In this document: positions 33,934-41,799 of the stretch, in pieces
Numbering within the stretch: position 1 is the first letter of the stretch
Layout of the letters: each line of letters starts with the position of its first letter
NCBI GenBank assembly: GCA_031396205.1
Contig: JANNKH010000080.1
Span: 1-64,000 of the forward strand
Direction of reading: 5' to 3'
Source: CAISIP01 sp031396205
GTDB taxonomy: Bacteria > Pseudomonadota > Gammaproteobacteria > Burkholderiales > Burkholderiaceae_C
Length of the DNA: 64,000 bases
Made by a program: the position numbers and the translations under genes
Notes under the pieces: model-generated
What the model saw: the letters and a program-made list of their open reading frames with translations, nothing else
Told to the model about the DNA's origin: nothing
Databases searched by the model: none

Positions 33934-35679
33934 TCAGAAAATGACAGGTTCGGCGGTCGGCTGCGTGCCGTGCAGGAAATCGAAGTCGCAGCCTTCATGG
34001 GCCTGCGTCACATGCTGCTGGTAAAGCCAGGTGAAGCCGCGCAGGAAGGGTTGCACCGGCGCGGTCCAGGCCGCGCGCCGGCGCGCCAGTTCTGCGTCGG
34101 AGACCTCCAGTTGCAGACTGCGTGCCGCCACGTCAAGCGTGATCGTGTCCCCGGTCTGCACCAGCGCCAGCGGTCCGCCAACTGCGCTCTCGGGCGATAT
34201 GTGCAGCACGCAACTGCCGTAGTGGGTGCCGCTCATGCGGGCATCGGAGAGGCGCAGCATGTCGCGCACTCCGACCTTGAGCAGTTTTTGGGGAATTGGC
34301 AGGTTGCCCCATTCGGGCATGCCGGGCGCGCCGACCGGACCCGCGTTGCGCAGCACCAGCACCGTGTTGGCGTCGCAGTCCAGGTTGGGGTCGGCCATGG
34401 CGGCCAGCATCTGCGGCTGGTTGTCGAATACCAGCGCCTTGCCGCGGTGGCGCAGCAACTTGGGCGATGCGGCGCTGGGTTTGATGACGGCGCCGTCGGG
34501 CGCCAGGTTGCCGCGCAGCACCGCCAGTGCGCCGGCCTCGCTGACCGGCCGTTCGAGGGGACGGATCACGTCCGGATCCAGCACGAGTGCACCGGCGATG
34601 TTGTCGGCGATGCTGCGGCCGTTCACTGTCAGGGCGTCGGTTGCCAGGTGCTGCCGGATCTGCTGCATCAACGCCGGCAGTCCGCCCGCGTAGTAGAAAT
34701 CTTCCATCAACCGGTCGCCGCTGGGAAAAAGATTGGCCAGTACCGGCACCTTGCGACCCATGGCGTCGAGGTCGTCGAGCGTGAGCGGGATGCCGGCGCG
34801 GCGCGCCATTGCGATGATATGCACAGCCGCGTTGGTGGAGCCACCCAGGGCCATCTGAACAGCGAGCGCGTTCTGGAAACTGCCGGCGGTCAGCAGCCGT
34901 GAGGGCTTGAGGTCTTCCCAGACCATGCCGACGATGCGTTCGCCGCAGTCGGTGGCCATGCGGATATGGGCCGAGTCCATCGCCGGGATCGAACTGGCAC
35001 CGGGCAGCGTAAGGCCCAGTGCCTCGGTGATGCTGGTCATTGTCGAGGCCGTGCCCATGGTGTTGCAGGTGCCGGGTGTGCGCGTCATGCGCGACTCCAT
35101 ATGCTGCCACTGCTGCGCATCGATGTTGCCGGCCTGGTATTCGTCCCAGAACATGCGCGTGTGGGTGCCTGCGCCGACGACTCTGGATACGCCGCCTTGC
35201 ACATGGCGGTCGTTGAGCATGGGCCCCGCAGGGCAGAAAATGGCGGGTATGTCCATGCTGATCGCGCCCATCAGCGTGCCGGGGGTGGTCTTGTCGCAAC
35301 CGGCCAGCAGCACCACGCCGTCACACGGCAGGCTGCGCAACAACTCTTCCACCTCCATCGCCAGGAAGTTGCGGTACAGCATGGTGGTGGGCTTGACCAT
35401 GACCTCGCCCAGGCTCATCGCCGGTAGCTCGACCGGAAAGCCGCCAGCCATCAGGATGCCGCGCTTGACGGCCTCGGCCCGCTCGCGCAGGTGCGCGTGG
35501 CAGGGCGAGAGGTCGCTCCAGGTGTTGATGATCGCGATGATCGGACGCTCCATCACGTCCGCGCGGCGCACACCCTGCTGCTGCATGCGCTGGCGATGGG
35601 CAAATCCGCGCATGCCGGTGTCGGCAAACCAGCGCCGGCTGCGCAGGTCACTCAGGGTTTTGGAGGGGGGTGTTTTCAC
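33934..35679 (-). CDS. IlvD/Edd family sugar-acid dehydratase
   Basis: The 581-residue protein has the family's iron-sulfur cluster cysteines in SPCHAH (Cys60), AGCDKTTPG (Cys128) and TCNTMGT (Cys205). Lys130 is at the position of the carbamylated, Mg-binding lysine. Its length and C-terminal residues fit sugar-acid dehydratases, such as arabinonate or xylonate dehydratases, better than the amino-acid enzyme IlvD. It would convert an aldonate to a 2-keto-3-deoxy acid for the adjoining aldolase. It is the first gene of the operon and faces a divergent LacI regulator across a palindromic operator. Confidence 0.88.
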   Translation of the reverse strand: MKTPPSKTLSDLRSRRWFADTGMRGFAHRQRMQQQGVRRADVMERPIIAIINTWSDLSPCHAHLRERAEAVKRGILMAGGFPVELPAMSLGEVMVKPTTMLYRNFLAMEVEELLRSLPCDGVVLLAGCDKTTPGTLMGAISMDIPAIFCPAGPMLNDRHVQGGVSRVVGAGTHTRMFWDEYQAGNIDAQQWQHMESRMTRTPGTCNTMGTASTMTSITEALGLTLPGASSIPAMDSAHIRMATDCGERIVGMVWEDLKPSRLLTAGSFQNALAVQMALGGSTNAAVHIIAMARRAGIPLTLDDLDAMGRKVPVLANLFPSGDRLMEDFYYAGGLPALMQQIRQHLATDALTVNGRSIADNIAGALVLDPDVIRPLERPVSEAGALAVLRGNLAPDGAVIKPSAASPKLLRHRGKALVFDNQPQMLAAMADPNLDCDANTVLVLRNAGPVGAPGMPEWGNLPIPQKLLKVGVRDMLRLSDARMSGTHYGSCVLHISPESAVGGPLALVQTGDTITLDVAARSLQLEVSDAELARRRAAWTAPVQPFLRGFTWLYQQHVTQAHEGCDFDFLHGTQPTAEPVIF

Positions 35680-35695
35680 GGATGGACTGCATTGC

Positions 35696-35709
35696 TGTTA
35701 GCGCTAACA
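35696..35709. promoter_or_regulatory. Palindromic operator, probable LacI-family site
   Basis: TGTTAGCGCTAACA is a perfect 14-bp palindrome with the central CG typical of LacI-family operators. It lies 16 bp upstream of the dehydratase start and 27 bp upstream of the regulator start, so one bound repressor could control both divergent genes. Confidence 0.8.
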
Positions 35710-35736
35710 TTATCGGGTAGATGCCCCACTGTCATC

Positions 35737-36837
35737 ATGGCAAACCCTAATAAGTCATTCCTGTCAGCTGCGGGCATGCAGAGTCCCGCCGCTGTCGGAG
35801 CACAAGCAGTGCGCGGGCGCAGCCACGGACGGGCCACGCAGGCCACCGTCGCTGCGCAGGCGGGTGTGACCACCATGACGGTATCGCGTTTCCTGCGATC
35901 GCCCGACCGGGTGGCCAGCGATACCGCCGACAAGATTCGGGCCGCGTTGGAGATCACCGGCTACACGCCGAACAAGAACGCCGGCATGCTGGCGGGCCGG
36001 CGTTCGAGCATCGTGGCCGTGATCGTTCCGAGCATTGCAAGCTCGACCTTTTCGGAGACCGTGCAGGCGCTCAGCGACGGTTTGCAGGCGTATGAGCTCG
36101 AACTGCTGCTGGCCTCGACCAACTACAGCCTGGAGCGCGAAGAGCATCAGATACGGGCTGTGCTGGCCTGGTCGCCGTCAGCGCTGGTGGTGACCGGCCG
36201 CGCCCACACCCCCGCGGCCCGCGCGTTGTTGCGCCAGGCACAGGCATCGGGCTTGCCGGTGGTCGAGATCTGGGACTTCGACGCGCGTGACACCGGGTTT
36301 GTGCAGATCGGATTCAGCCACGCGCTGGTCGGCGAGCTGATGGCAGGGCACCTGCTGTCGCGAGGCTACCGCGACCTGATCTATGTTGACAACAGCGTGC
36401 CGCAGGACCTGCGTGCGCATGAGCGCGGCAAGGCCTTTGTCCGCGCCGCTCGCACGGCAAGAGCGCAGGTGCGGGTGCTCCGGATGCCGCGACTGGAGCC
36501 GATGGCTGCGGGTCGAGCGGTGCTGCGGCAACTGCAGGCCGATGGATTGCCGCGTGCAATGGCCTTTGCGAGCGACTTTCCCGCCGCTGGCGCGTGGCTG
36601 CAGGCACAGGAGACCGGCGTTGCAGTGCCGGGTCAACTCGCCGTGCTGGGATTTGGCGACTATCCGATCGCAGCCCAACTCGGCGCTGGCCTGTCCACGG
36701 TCAGCGTCGACCGCCAGTCGCTGGGAACGATCTGCGCCAGGCAGGTGCTGGCGATGTTGTATCCGGATGCGGCGCCGGCTGTTTCGGCGCTCCAGCGCGA
36801 GATCCTGCCGCGCGTCGTGGAGCGGGGCAGCACCTGA
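35737..36837 (+). CDS. LacI family transcriptional regulator (GntR-like)
   Basis: The 366-residue protein has a LacI-type helix-turn-helix, TVAAQAGVTTMTVSRFLR, near residues 37-54, after an unusually long N-terminal leader of about 33 residues. A periplasmic-binding-protein-like effector domain follows, starting RRSSIVAVIVPSIASSTFSE. The effector is probably a sugar acid or an intermediate of the divergent operon. The start at 35737 puts it 57 bp from the dehydratase start, with the palindromic operator between. A later start nearer the helix-turn-helix is possible. Confidence 0.92.
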   Translation: MANPNKSFLSAAGMQSPAAVGAQAVRGRSHGRATQATVAAQAGVTTMTVSRFLRSPDRVASDTADKIRAALEITGYTPNKNAGMLAGRRSSIVAVIVPSIASSTFSETVQALSDGLQAYELELLLASTNYSLEREEHQIRAVLAWSPSALVVTGRAHTPAARALLRQAQASGLPVVEIWDFDARDTGFVQIGFSHALVGELMAGHLLSRGYRDLIYVDNSVPQDLRAHERGKAFVRAARTARAQVRVLRMPRLEPMAAGRAVLRQLQADGLPRAMAFASDFPAAGAWLQAQETGVAVPGQLAVLGFGDYPIAAQLGAGLSTVSVDRQSLGTICARQVLAMLYPDAAPAVSALQREILPRVVERGST

Positions 36838-37143
36838 GGCTTTACAGGTCCGGCTTTGTAAGCTGTTGGCCGAGCTGGGTCCGCTGAAGGCGCAGTGCCC
36901 GAGGCTTCGCACCAGCTGTCAATCATTACCGGACAGCCACCACGATCGATCGGCTTCTTGTGCTTGCGGGGCAGTCCATAGGTGGCCAGCTTGGCCACAA
37001 CGGCGCTCGGTGGCGGGTTGGGAGCCGGGGTATTACTGCGGAACCCTGAACGAGTCGATGATCTGATTGGAATCGCGCTGGTAACCGGGCCAAGAGTCGC
37101 GATGCTTCTGGGCATCGATCAGATACGCGTGTAGCCGGCTGGG
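36838..37143. other. Gene-free stretch, possibly decayed DNA
   Basis: About 300 bp between the LacI gene and the methyltransferase remnant. There is an imperfect inverted repeat (GCTTTACA and TGTAAGC) just after the LacI gene that could form a weak terminator hairpin. No frame gives a recognisable protein, and the adjacent pseudogene suggests local decay. Confidence 0.45.
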
Positions 37144-37781
37144 TCAGGCACCCCTTCGCCCCGCCCGGCGTCTTTGGGCGACGCCTTTGACGGCCCATGC
37201 CATGGCCGCGCAGGACCCGGGTCCGTCTGGCTCCCCGTCCACGTACGCTGCCCGAACAGCGCGCTCCAGCGGACCGCGTTCGTCTACGCTCAGGCTGGCT
37301 ACATACTTGGCACCTGGACCATCCCTTCCGAGATAGGGTGCCCAGTAGCAGGCGAAAGTCGCGTACTCCATACGGGTGTGGAGCACGGTCTCGGCCACGT
37401 CGACAAAGCCGGCGCTGCGCCAGGCCGCGGCAAGTTCGCCGGGTCGCGTCAGCAGCGAGAGAACACGATCGAACAGGCGATCCGGATACGTGAGCGCACA
37501 GGCATCGCCTACCTGGAACTCGAGCCGTGGATGCGGATTTCGGGATCTGGCGCAGTCGATGTAGACCGGTGCAATATCGATGCCGTGTACGGTGGCGCCA
37601 ACCGAGCGCTCCATTACCGCGGCCGCCAAATGGCCTGTTCCGCATCCCACGTCCAGGACGTACTCGGCGTCACGCGTTCCAACATAGTCGAGAAAGGGAT
37701 TGGCCAGACGGCGGCTCCGCCGTCCAAGTTCAGTTCATAGCCATCGCCGCCTGTTGCCAAGAACGTCGAGGAAGTCGTCAC
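37144..37781 (-). pseudogene. Class I SAM methyltransferase remnant (frameshift plus internal deletion)
   Basis: Read on the minus strand from a GTG at 37781, the frame gives TTSSTFLATGGDGYELN. It must then shift near 37725-37735 to continue as RRSRRLANPFLDYV and VLDVGCGTGHLAAAV, an intact SAM-binding motif I. After DRLFDRVLSLL the sequence jumps directly to TRPGELAAAWRSAGFVDV, although homologous methyltransferases have about 70 residues between these points. The protein therefore has both a frameshift and an internal deletion and is unlikely to work. A sequencing error could explain the frameshift but not the deletion. Confidence 0.75.
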
Positions 37782-38035
37782 GGCCTGCTCCCCGGATGGT
37801 GGGTGATGCTTAACGACGCTGTCCGGGATTCCCGAATGCAATGGTCAGAAGTCGCGTCGGCGCATCCGGCGATGGCGCGATGCGCATCATCGCCTCGGCG
37901 CTGATCCTGTGGTGCTTCACGCCGCCATTGTGCTTCCGATGCGGCGATTCGGGTCGTCCCGCGCCTGCCAGTTGCCTTGATCAGCGCCACAGGTTGGGGG
38001 CCTGCACCGCATGGCTGGTCAGACCCTCCAATTTC

Positions 38036-39055
38036 TCAGAACGCGGCCTGCCCCAGCTTCTCCAGCTGTGCCAGCAGCGCATCGGCCACCTGCAAACCGG
38101 CCGTGGCCGCCTTGCGCTCCAGCGCCAGCCGGCGCGCGCCGGCCAGCCGCACGCCGTCGTCGCGCAGCATTTCCGAGATGACGGCTTCCATGCGGTCGTA
38201 GTACGCGTCGGTGCCGGCCAGTGCTCCCGGATCGACCACGATGAAGGTCTGGCCGATCCGCGGCTGGTTGCCGTCGTCGACAAAAAACGAGCTGGCCTCA
38301 AAACCAAACTGCGCGCCAATGACCGCAGTGACCATCAATTCGACCATCAGCGCCAGCATTGCCCCCTTGGGGCTGGTTGCTGCGCCAACAGGAAGCATCG
38401 AGCCCAACATGCCTTTTTGCGGGTCGGTCGTGGGTTCGCCATCGGCATCGAGGGCCCAACCCAACGGGATTGCTTTGCCTTCCTTGGCGGCCACCATCAG
38501 CTTGCCGCGCGCGACTTCGCTCAGCGACAGGTCGATCATCAGCGGATCGGCGTTGCGGCGCGGAAAAATCGCGGCGACCGGGTTGGTGCCAAACACCGGA
38601 TGGCGTCCGCCGGCCGCCGGCATCGCGGCTGGGGAATTGGCAAACGCCATGGCCACCATGCCGGCCTGTGCGACCGGCCGCAGATGGTCGACCATGACGC
38701 CGGCATGGTGGCTGTTGGTGACGCCGGCAAAACAGACGCCGAACTCGCGCGCCGTCGCAATCGCCGTAACGATGGCCAGGTCGCAAGCTGGAAAGGCCAG
38801 GCCGCTGCCGGCATCGACCAGCACTGCTGCGCCTTTTCGCCGGGAGACGGTTGCGACAGCCATGCCGTTGGCGCGGCCATTGCGCAGGTGGGTGCAGTAC
38901 TGCCCGACCCGGCTGAGCCCGTGCCCGGACAGGCCCTGAGACTCGGCCAGCACCAGCGCCCGGGCGACCGAGCGGGCCATCGCATCGTTGGCACCGGCCG
39001 CCGCCAGCGCCTGCGTCACAAGTTCAGTGGCCTTTTGTGTGGTCAGATGGGCCAT
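38036..39055 (-). CDS. comC: LDH2/MDH2-type dehydrogenase, probable (R)-sulfolactate dehydrogenase
   Basis: The 339-residue protein belongs to the malate/L-lactate dehydrogenase family that includes ComC, which interconverts sulfopyruvate and (R)-sulfolactate with NAD(P)H. The catalytic histidine lies in SGHGLSR (His45), and FGTNPVAAIFP and PKGAMLALMVELMVTA are family segments. Its start overlaps the slcC stop by one base (TGATG). The suyAB-slcC-comC context supports the sulfolactate assignment. By family alone it could act on lactate, malate or ureidoglycolate. Confidence 0.75.
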   Translation of the reverse strand: MAHLTTQKATELVTQALAAAGANDAMARSVARALVLAESQGLSGHGLSRVGQYCTHLRNGRANGMAVATVSRRKGAAVLVDAGSGLAFPACDLAIVTAIATAREFGVCFAGVTNSHHAGVMVDHLRPVAQAGMVAMAFANSPAAMPAAGGRHPVFGTNPVAAIFPRRNADPLMIDLSLSEVARGKLMVAAKEGKAIPLGWALDADGEPTTDPQKGMLGSMLPVGAATSPKGAMLALMVELMVTAVIGAQFGFEASSFFVDDGNQPRIGQTFIVVDPGALAGTDAYYDRMEAVISEMLRDDGVRLAGARRLALERKAATAGLQVADALLAQLEKLGQAAF

Positions 39056-39978
39056 CAGTGCAACGCCTCCAGCACTTTCTCGGCAATCAGCAACGACACC
39101 CGCTCATTCGACTCGGCGCTGACGCCCGAGATATGGGGAGTCAACAGCAGGTTCGGGCAGTCCAGCAGATCGGCGCTCGCGGCCAATGGCTCGACGTCGA
39201 ATACGTCGATCGCCGCGCCACCCAGGTGACCCTTGCGCAACGATGCGGCAACAGCGGGCAGATCGACGATATGCCCGCGCGACGTATTGATCAGCACCGC
39301 GCCGGGCTTCATCGACGCGATGCATCTGGCATCGAACAGGCCGCGGGTCGCATCGACCAGTGGCACATGCAGGGTTATCACATCGGCCTGCACGATCAGC
39401 TCCTGCAGCCCGACATGCTTCACACCGGTCTGCAGGAATACCGGTGTGTTGGTGTCGAGCATCGCGTCGAAGGCGATCACCTGCATGCCCAGGCCCATCG
39501 CCAGGCGCGCGGTCGTGCGCCCGATGGAGCCAAAGCCGATGATGCCCAGCATCTTGCCGGCGGTTTCGCGTCCGTTGCCAAGGGCGTTGCGCGGCCACTT
39601 GCCGGCAGCGACATCGGCTGTGGACGCGAATGCTCCGCGCAACAGCAGCATGGCTGCGGTGATCACGTATTCGGCCACGCTCAGGGCATTGGCGCCGGTG
39701 GCAGGAATCACCTCCATGCCGCTGGCTTCGCAGCCCGGCACGTCAATGTTGTCAAGGCCCACGCCCAGGCGGCCGATCACCGTGCAGCGCGTCAGGGCGC
39801 CCAGCAGGTCGCCGCGCACCTGGGTGCGGTTGCGCACGATCAGTGCGTCGGCGGTTTGCGCCAGCTGCAACAGGCGCGGCAGGTCATCGACCAGGGCCGG
39901 GTCATACACCACATCGTGGCGTGCCTGCAGCTGCGCCACGGCGCGCTGGTCCATGAATTCGGAGATCACTATGTGCAT
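39055..39978 (-). CDS. slcC: D-isomer-specific 2-hydroxyacid dehydrogenase, probable (S)-sulfolactate dehydrogenase
   Basis: The 307-residue protein has the NAD-binding motif GFGSIG at residues 148-153 and the catalytic Arg234, Glu263 and His282 triad of the 2-hydroxyacid dehydrogenase family. The N-terminus ISEFMD and the later GRLGVGLDNIDV resemble what I recall of characterised SlcC. SlcC oxidises (S)-sulfolactate to sulfopyruvate, which ComC then reduces to the (R) form. The start at 39978 was chosen because upstream in-frame sequence is not family-like. A phosphoglycerate- or glyoxylate-type substrate is the alternative. Confidence 0.75.
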   Translation of the reverse strand: MHIVISEFMDQRAVAQLQARHDVVYDPALVDDLPRLLQLAQTADALIVRNRTQVRGDLLGALTRCTVIGRLGVGLDNIDVPGCEASGMEVIPATGANALSVAEYVITAAMLLLRGAFASTADVAAGKWPRNALGNGRETAGKMLGIIGFGSIGRTTARLAMGLGMQVIAFDAMLDTNTPVFLQTGVKHVGLQELIVQADVITLHVPLVDATRGLFDARCIASMKPGAVLINTSRGHIVDLPAVAASLRKGHLGGAAIDVFDVEPLAASADLLDCPNLLLTPHISGVSAESNERVSLLIAEKVLEALH

Positions 39979-40153
39979 GATGATGGTGCGTGAAAGCGAA
40001 TGGGAAGAGGTGCGAGTCGTGTTGGTCACGCGTAGCCGGTCGTCAATCCGGCAAGACAACCGCGACCGGCGCCAGCGGACCAGTCCTGCGGCGTTGCACC
40101 TGCGCGGCCCCATCAGGTGACAGCGGCGCGCGGGTGAACGTCAACAACTTTGG

Positions 40154-41329
40154 TCATGCGCTTTCGTACAGGCGCGTCATCACAAACTCGCGGTGCCCCA
40201 GCGACTCGGCTGCCGTCAGGCGCCCATTGGCGGTACGCAGCATGTTCTCTAGCAGCTTGTCGCCTGCCTCATCGAGCGTGATCTCGCGCTGCAGCAGGCC
40301 GGTGACGTCGACGTCGATGTGCTCGCTCATGGTGCGCACGGTGCGCGGGTTGGCGCACAGCTTGATGACCGGCACGATGGCGTTGCCAATCACATTGCCC
40401 TGTCCGGTGGGGAACAGGTGCACGGCGTAGCCCGAGGCGGCGCACAGGGTCACCATCTCGGCAGCGGCGCTGCTCGAATCCATAAACCACAGGCCCGGAT
40501 GGGTCGGCATCTCGGCCTTGTCGATCACGCCGTCCACGGTGCAGACCTTGCCGATTTTCTGAATGTTGCCCAGCGCCTTTTCCTCTATCGTGGTCAGGCC
40601 GCCGGCGATGTTGCCCTTGGTCGGCTGGCTGTCGGCCAGGTCGCTGGTCTTGTGGCGATTGATGACATCCTGGTAGCGGTCGAACATCTGCATGAACTTC
40701 TGGCGTACGTCGTCGTTGGCGCAGCGCGCCGCCACGATGTGCTCGCCACCCGTCAGTTCGGTTGTCTCGCCAAAACACAGGTAATTACCCAGCGGGTGCA
40801 GCTTGTCGAATGCATTGCCGACGGCCGGGTTGGCACCGCAGCCGCTGGTGGTGTCGGACTCGCCGCACTTGGTGCTGACCCACAGATCGGAGATCGGGCA
40901 AACCTCGCGCTGCTTCTCGCTGGCCCACTGCACGTAGTCTTTGGCTGCCTTGCTCGCGCGCAGGATGGTGTCGTGGTCGCCGTGCAGTTCGATGCCGAAA
41001 CCGACCACCGGCTTGCCGGTGGCCTTGATGCCTTCGACGACTTTCTGGGTCCAGCCATCCTCGATGCCGATCACGACCACCGCAGCGACGTTGGGATTGC
41101 AGCCAGCACCGATCAGGGTGCGGAAATGCAGATCCAGGTCGGCGCCGAACTGCAGCCGGCCGTAGGGGTGGGGAATCGCCATCGAGCCCTTGATGTTGTG
41201 GGCGACCGCCTCGGCGGCGGCATTGGACAGGTCGTCCAGCGGCAGGATGATGACGTGGTTGCGGATGCCGACGCGGCCGTTTTCACGCCGATAGCCGAGG
41301 AAGGTGGTGTTCTTGTCGATGATGGACAT
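40154..41329 (-). CDS. suyB: UxaA-family lyase large subunit, probable (R)-sulfolactate sulfo-lyase beta
   Basis: The 391-residue protein is a UxaA/altronate-dehydratase-family large subunit. Features include GYRRENGRVGIRNHV near the N-terminus, the cysteine-bearing TKCGESDTTSGCGANP near residue 160, and WFMDSSSAAAEMVTLCAASGYAVH with FPTGQGNVIGN near the C-terminus. These agree closely with my recollection of SuyB, which with SuyA cleaves (R)-sulfolactate to pyruvate and sulfite. It follows the small subunit by 52 bp. Altronate or galactarate dehydratase is the main alternative, but no hexuronate genes are present and two sulfolactate-type dehydrogenases follow. Confidence 0.78.
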   Translation of the reverse strand: MSIIDKNTTFLGYRRENGRVGIRNHVIILPLDDLSNAAAEAVAHNIKGSMAIPHPYGRLQFGADLDLHFRTLIGAGCNPNVAAVVVIGIEDGWTQKVVEGIKATGKPVVGFGIELHGDHDTILRASKAAKDYVQWASEKQREVCPISDLWVSTKCGESDTTSGCGANPAVGNAFDKLHPLGNYLCFGETTELTGGEHIVAARCANDDVRQKFMQMFDRYQDVINRHKTSDLADSQPTKGNIAGGLTTIEEKALGNIQKIGKVCTVDGVIDKAEMPTHPGLWFMDSSSAAAEMVTLCAASGYAVHLFPTGQGNVIGNAIVPVIKLCANPRTVRTMSEHIDVDVTGLLQREITLDEAGDKLLENMLRTANGRLTAAESLGHREFVMTRLYESA

Positions 41330-41381
41330 GGCTTGTTTCTCTGGTCTGGGAATAGTGGGAGGAGGTTGTTTTCAGGCTGGC

Positions 41382-41663
41382 TTACCAGCGCTTGGTCTTG
41401 ATGTTGTGCACATGGGCATGCTGGCCGACCGCGATCGGCGCAACCACCTTGCCCATGTCGATGCCATATTTCATGACGGTGTCGCCGACGGCCATGTCCT
41501 TGAGCGCGACCTTGTGGCCGATCGGGATGTCCTGCTTGGCATGGACCTTGATCATCTTGTCGTCGTCCATGATCCAGCCGGTCATCTCGGTACCGGCAGT
41601 CACGCCTTCCACCACCACGACGGCCACGGTGTCCTTGGCGTCGTGCAAAACAAAATGAATCAT
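41382..41663 (-). CDS. suyA: SAF-domain small subunit, probable (R)-sulfolactate sulfo-lyase alpha
   Basis: The 93-residue protein is a stand-alone SAF domain: IPIGHKVALKDMAVGDTVMKYG near residues 45-66 is the typical core, and the C-terminus HAHVHNIKTKRW is shared by small subunits of UxaA-family lyases. With SuyB it should form the sulfo-lyase. A GGAG ribosome site precedes the ATG at 41663, which is the first gene of the minus-strand cluster. A TTGACA-type promoter and a repeat-containing intergenic region lie upstream, facing a GntR regulator. Confidence 0.78.
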   Translation of the reverse strand: MIHFVLHDAKDTVAVVVVEGVTAGTEMTGWIMDDDKMIKVHAKQDIPIGHKVALKDMAVGDTVMKYGIDMGKVVAPIAVGQHAHVHNIKTKRW

Positions 41664-41713
41664 GGGGTCTCCAGTTGCAAAAAAAATAGTCGGAACGGGG
41701 CGGGAAAAATGCA

Positions 41714-41741
41714 AGTGTAGGTGCCAGAACCAGCATGTCAA
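41714..41741 (-). promoter_or_regulatory. Sigma-70-type promoter for suyA
   Basis: On the minus strand TTGACA (41741 to 41736) and TACACT (41719 to 41714) are separated by 16 bp. The -35 box is perfect and the -10 box matches four of six positions. The start codon of suyA is about 50 bp downstream. Confidence 0.6.
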
Positions 41742-41753
41742 TCGGGTCATTTA

Positions 41754-41771
41754 TATGAGTTGTATGAATTG
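41754..41771. promoter_or_regulatory. Tandem 9-mer repeat, candidate GntR operator
   Basis: TATGAGTTG is followed directly by TATGAATTG, a tandem repeat with one mismatch, inside a short AT-rich island. It lies about 12 bp upstream of the suyA -35 box and 28 bp before the GntR start, where an operator or activator site is expected. Confidence 0.45.
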
Positions 41772-41799
41772 CATTCGTTGGCTACACTGCCCGCCAGAC

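Noticed and set aside
37782..38035. A possible 70-codon minus-strand gene between the methyltransferase relic and comC
   Set aside because: It has no ribosome site and no recognisable family, and its composition is that of non-coding GC-rich DNA beside a pseudogene.
40154..41663. Altronate dehydratase (UxaA) as the function of the two-subunit lyase
   Set aside because: The family is shared, but no hexuronate isomerase or reductase genes are nearby. The following two dehydrogenases and the C-terminal motifs fit sulfolactate sulfo-lyase better. Kept as an alternative only.
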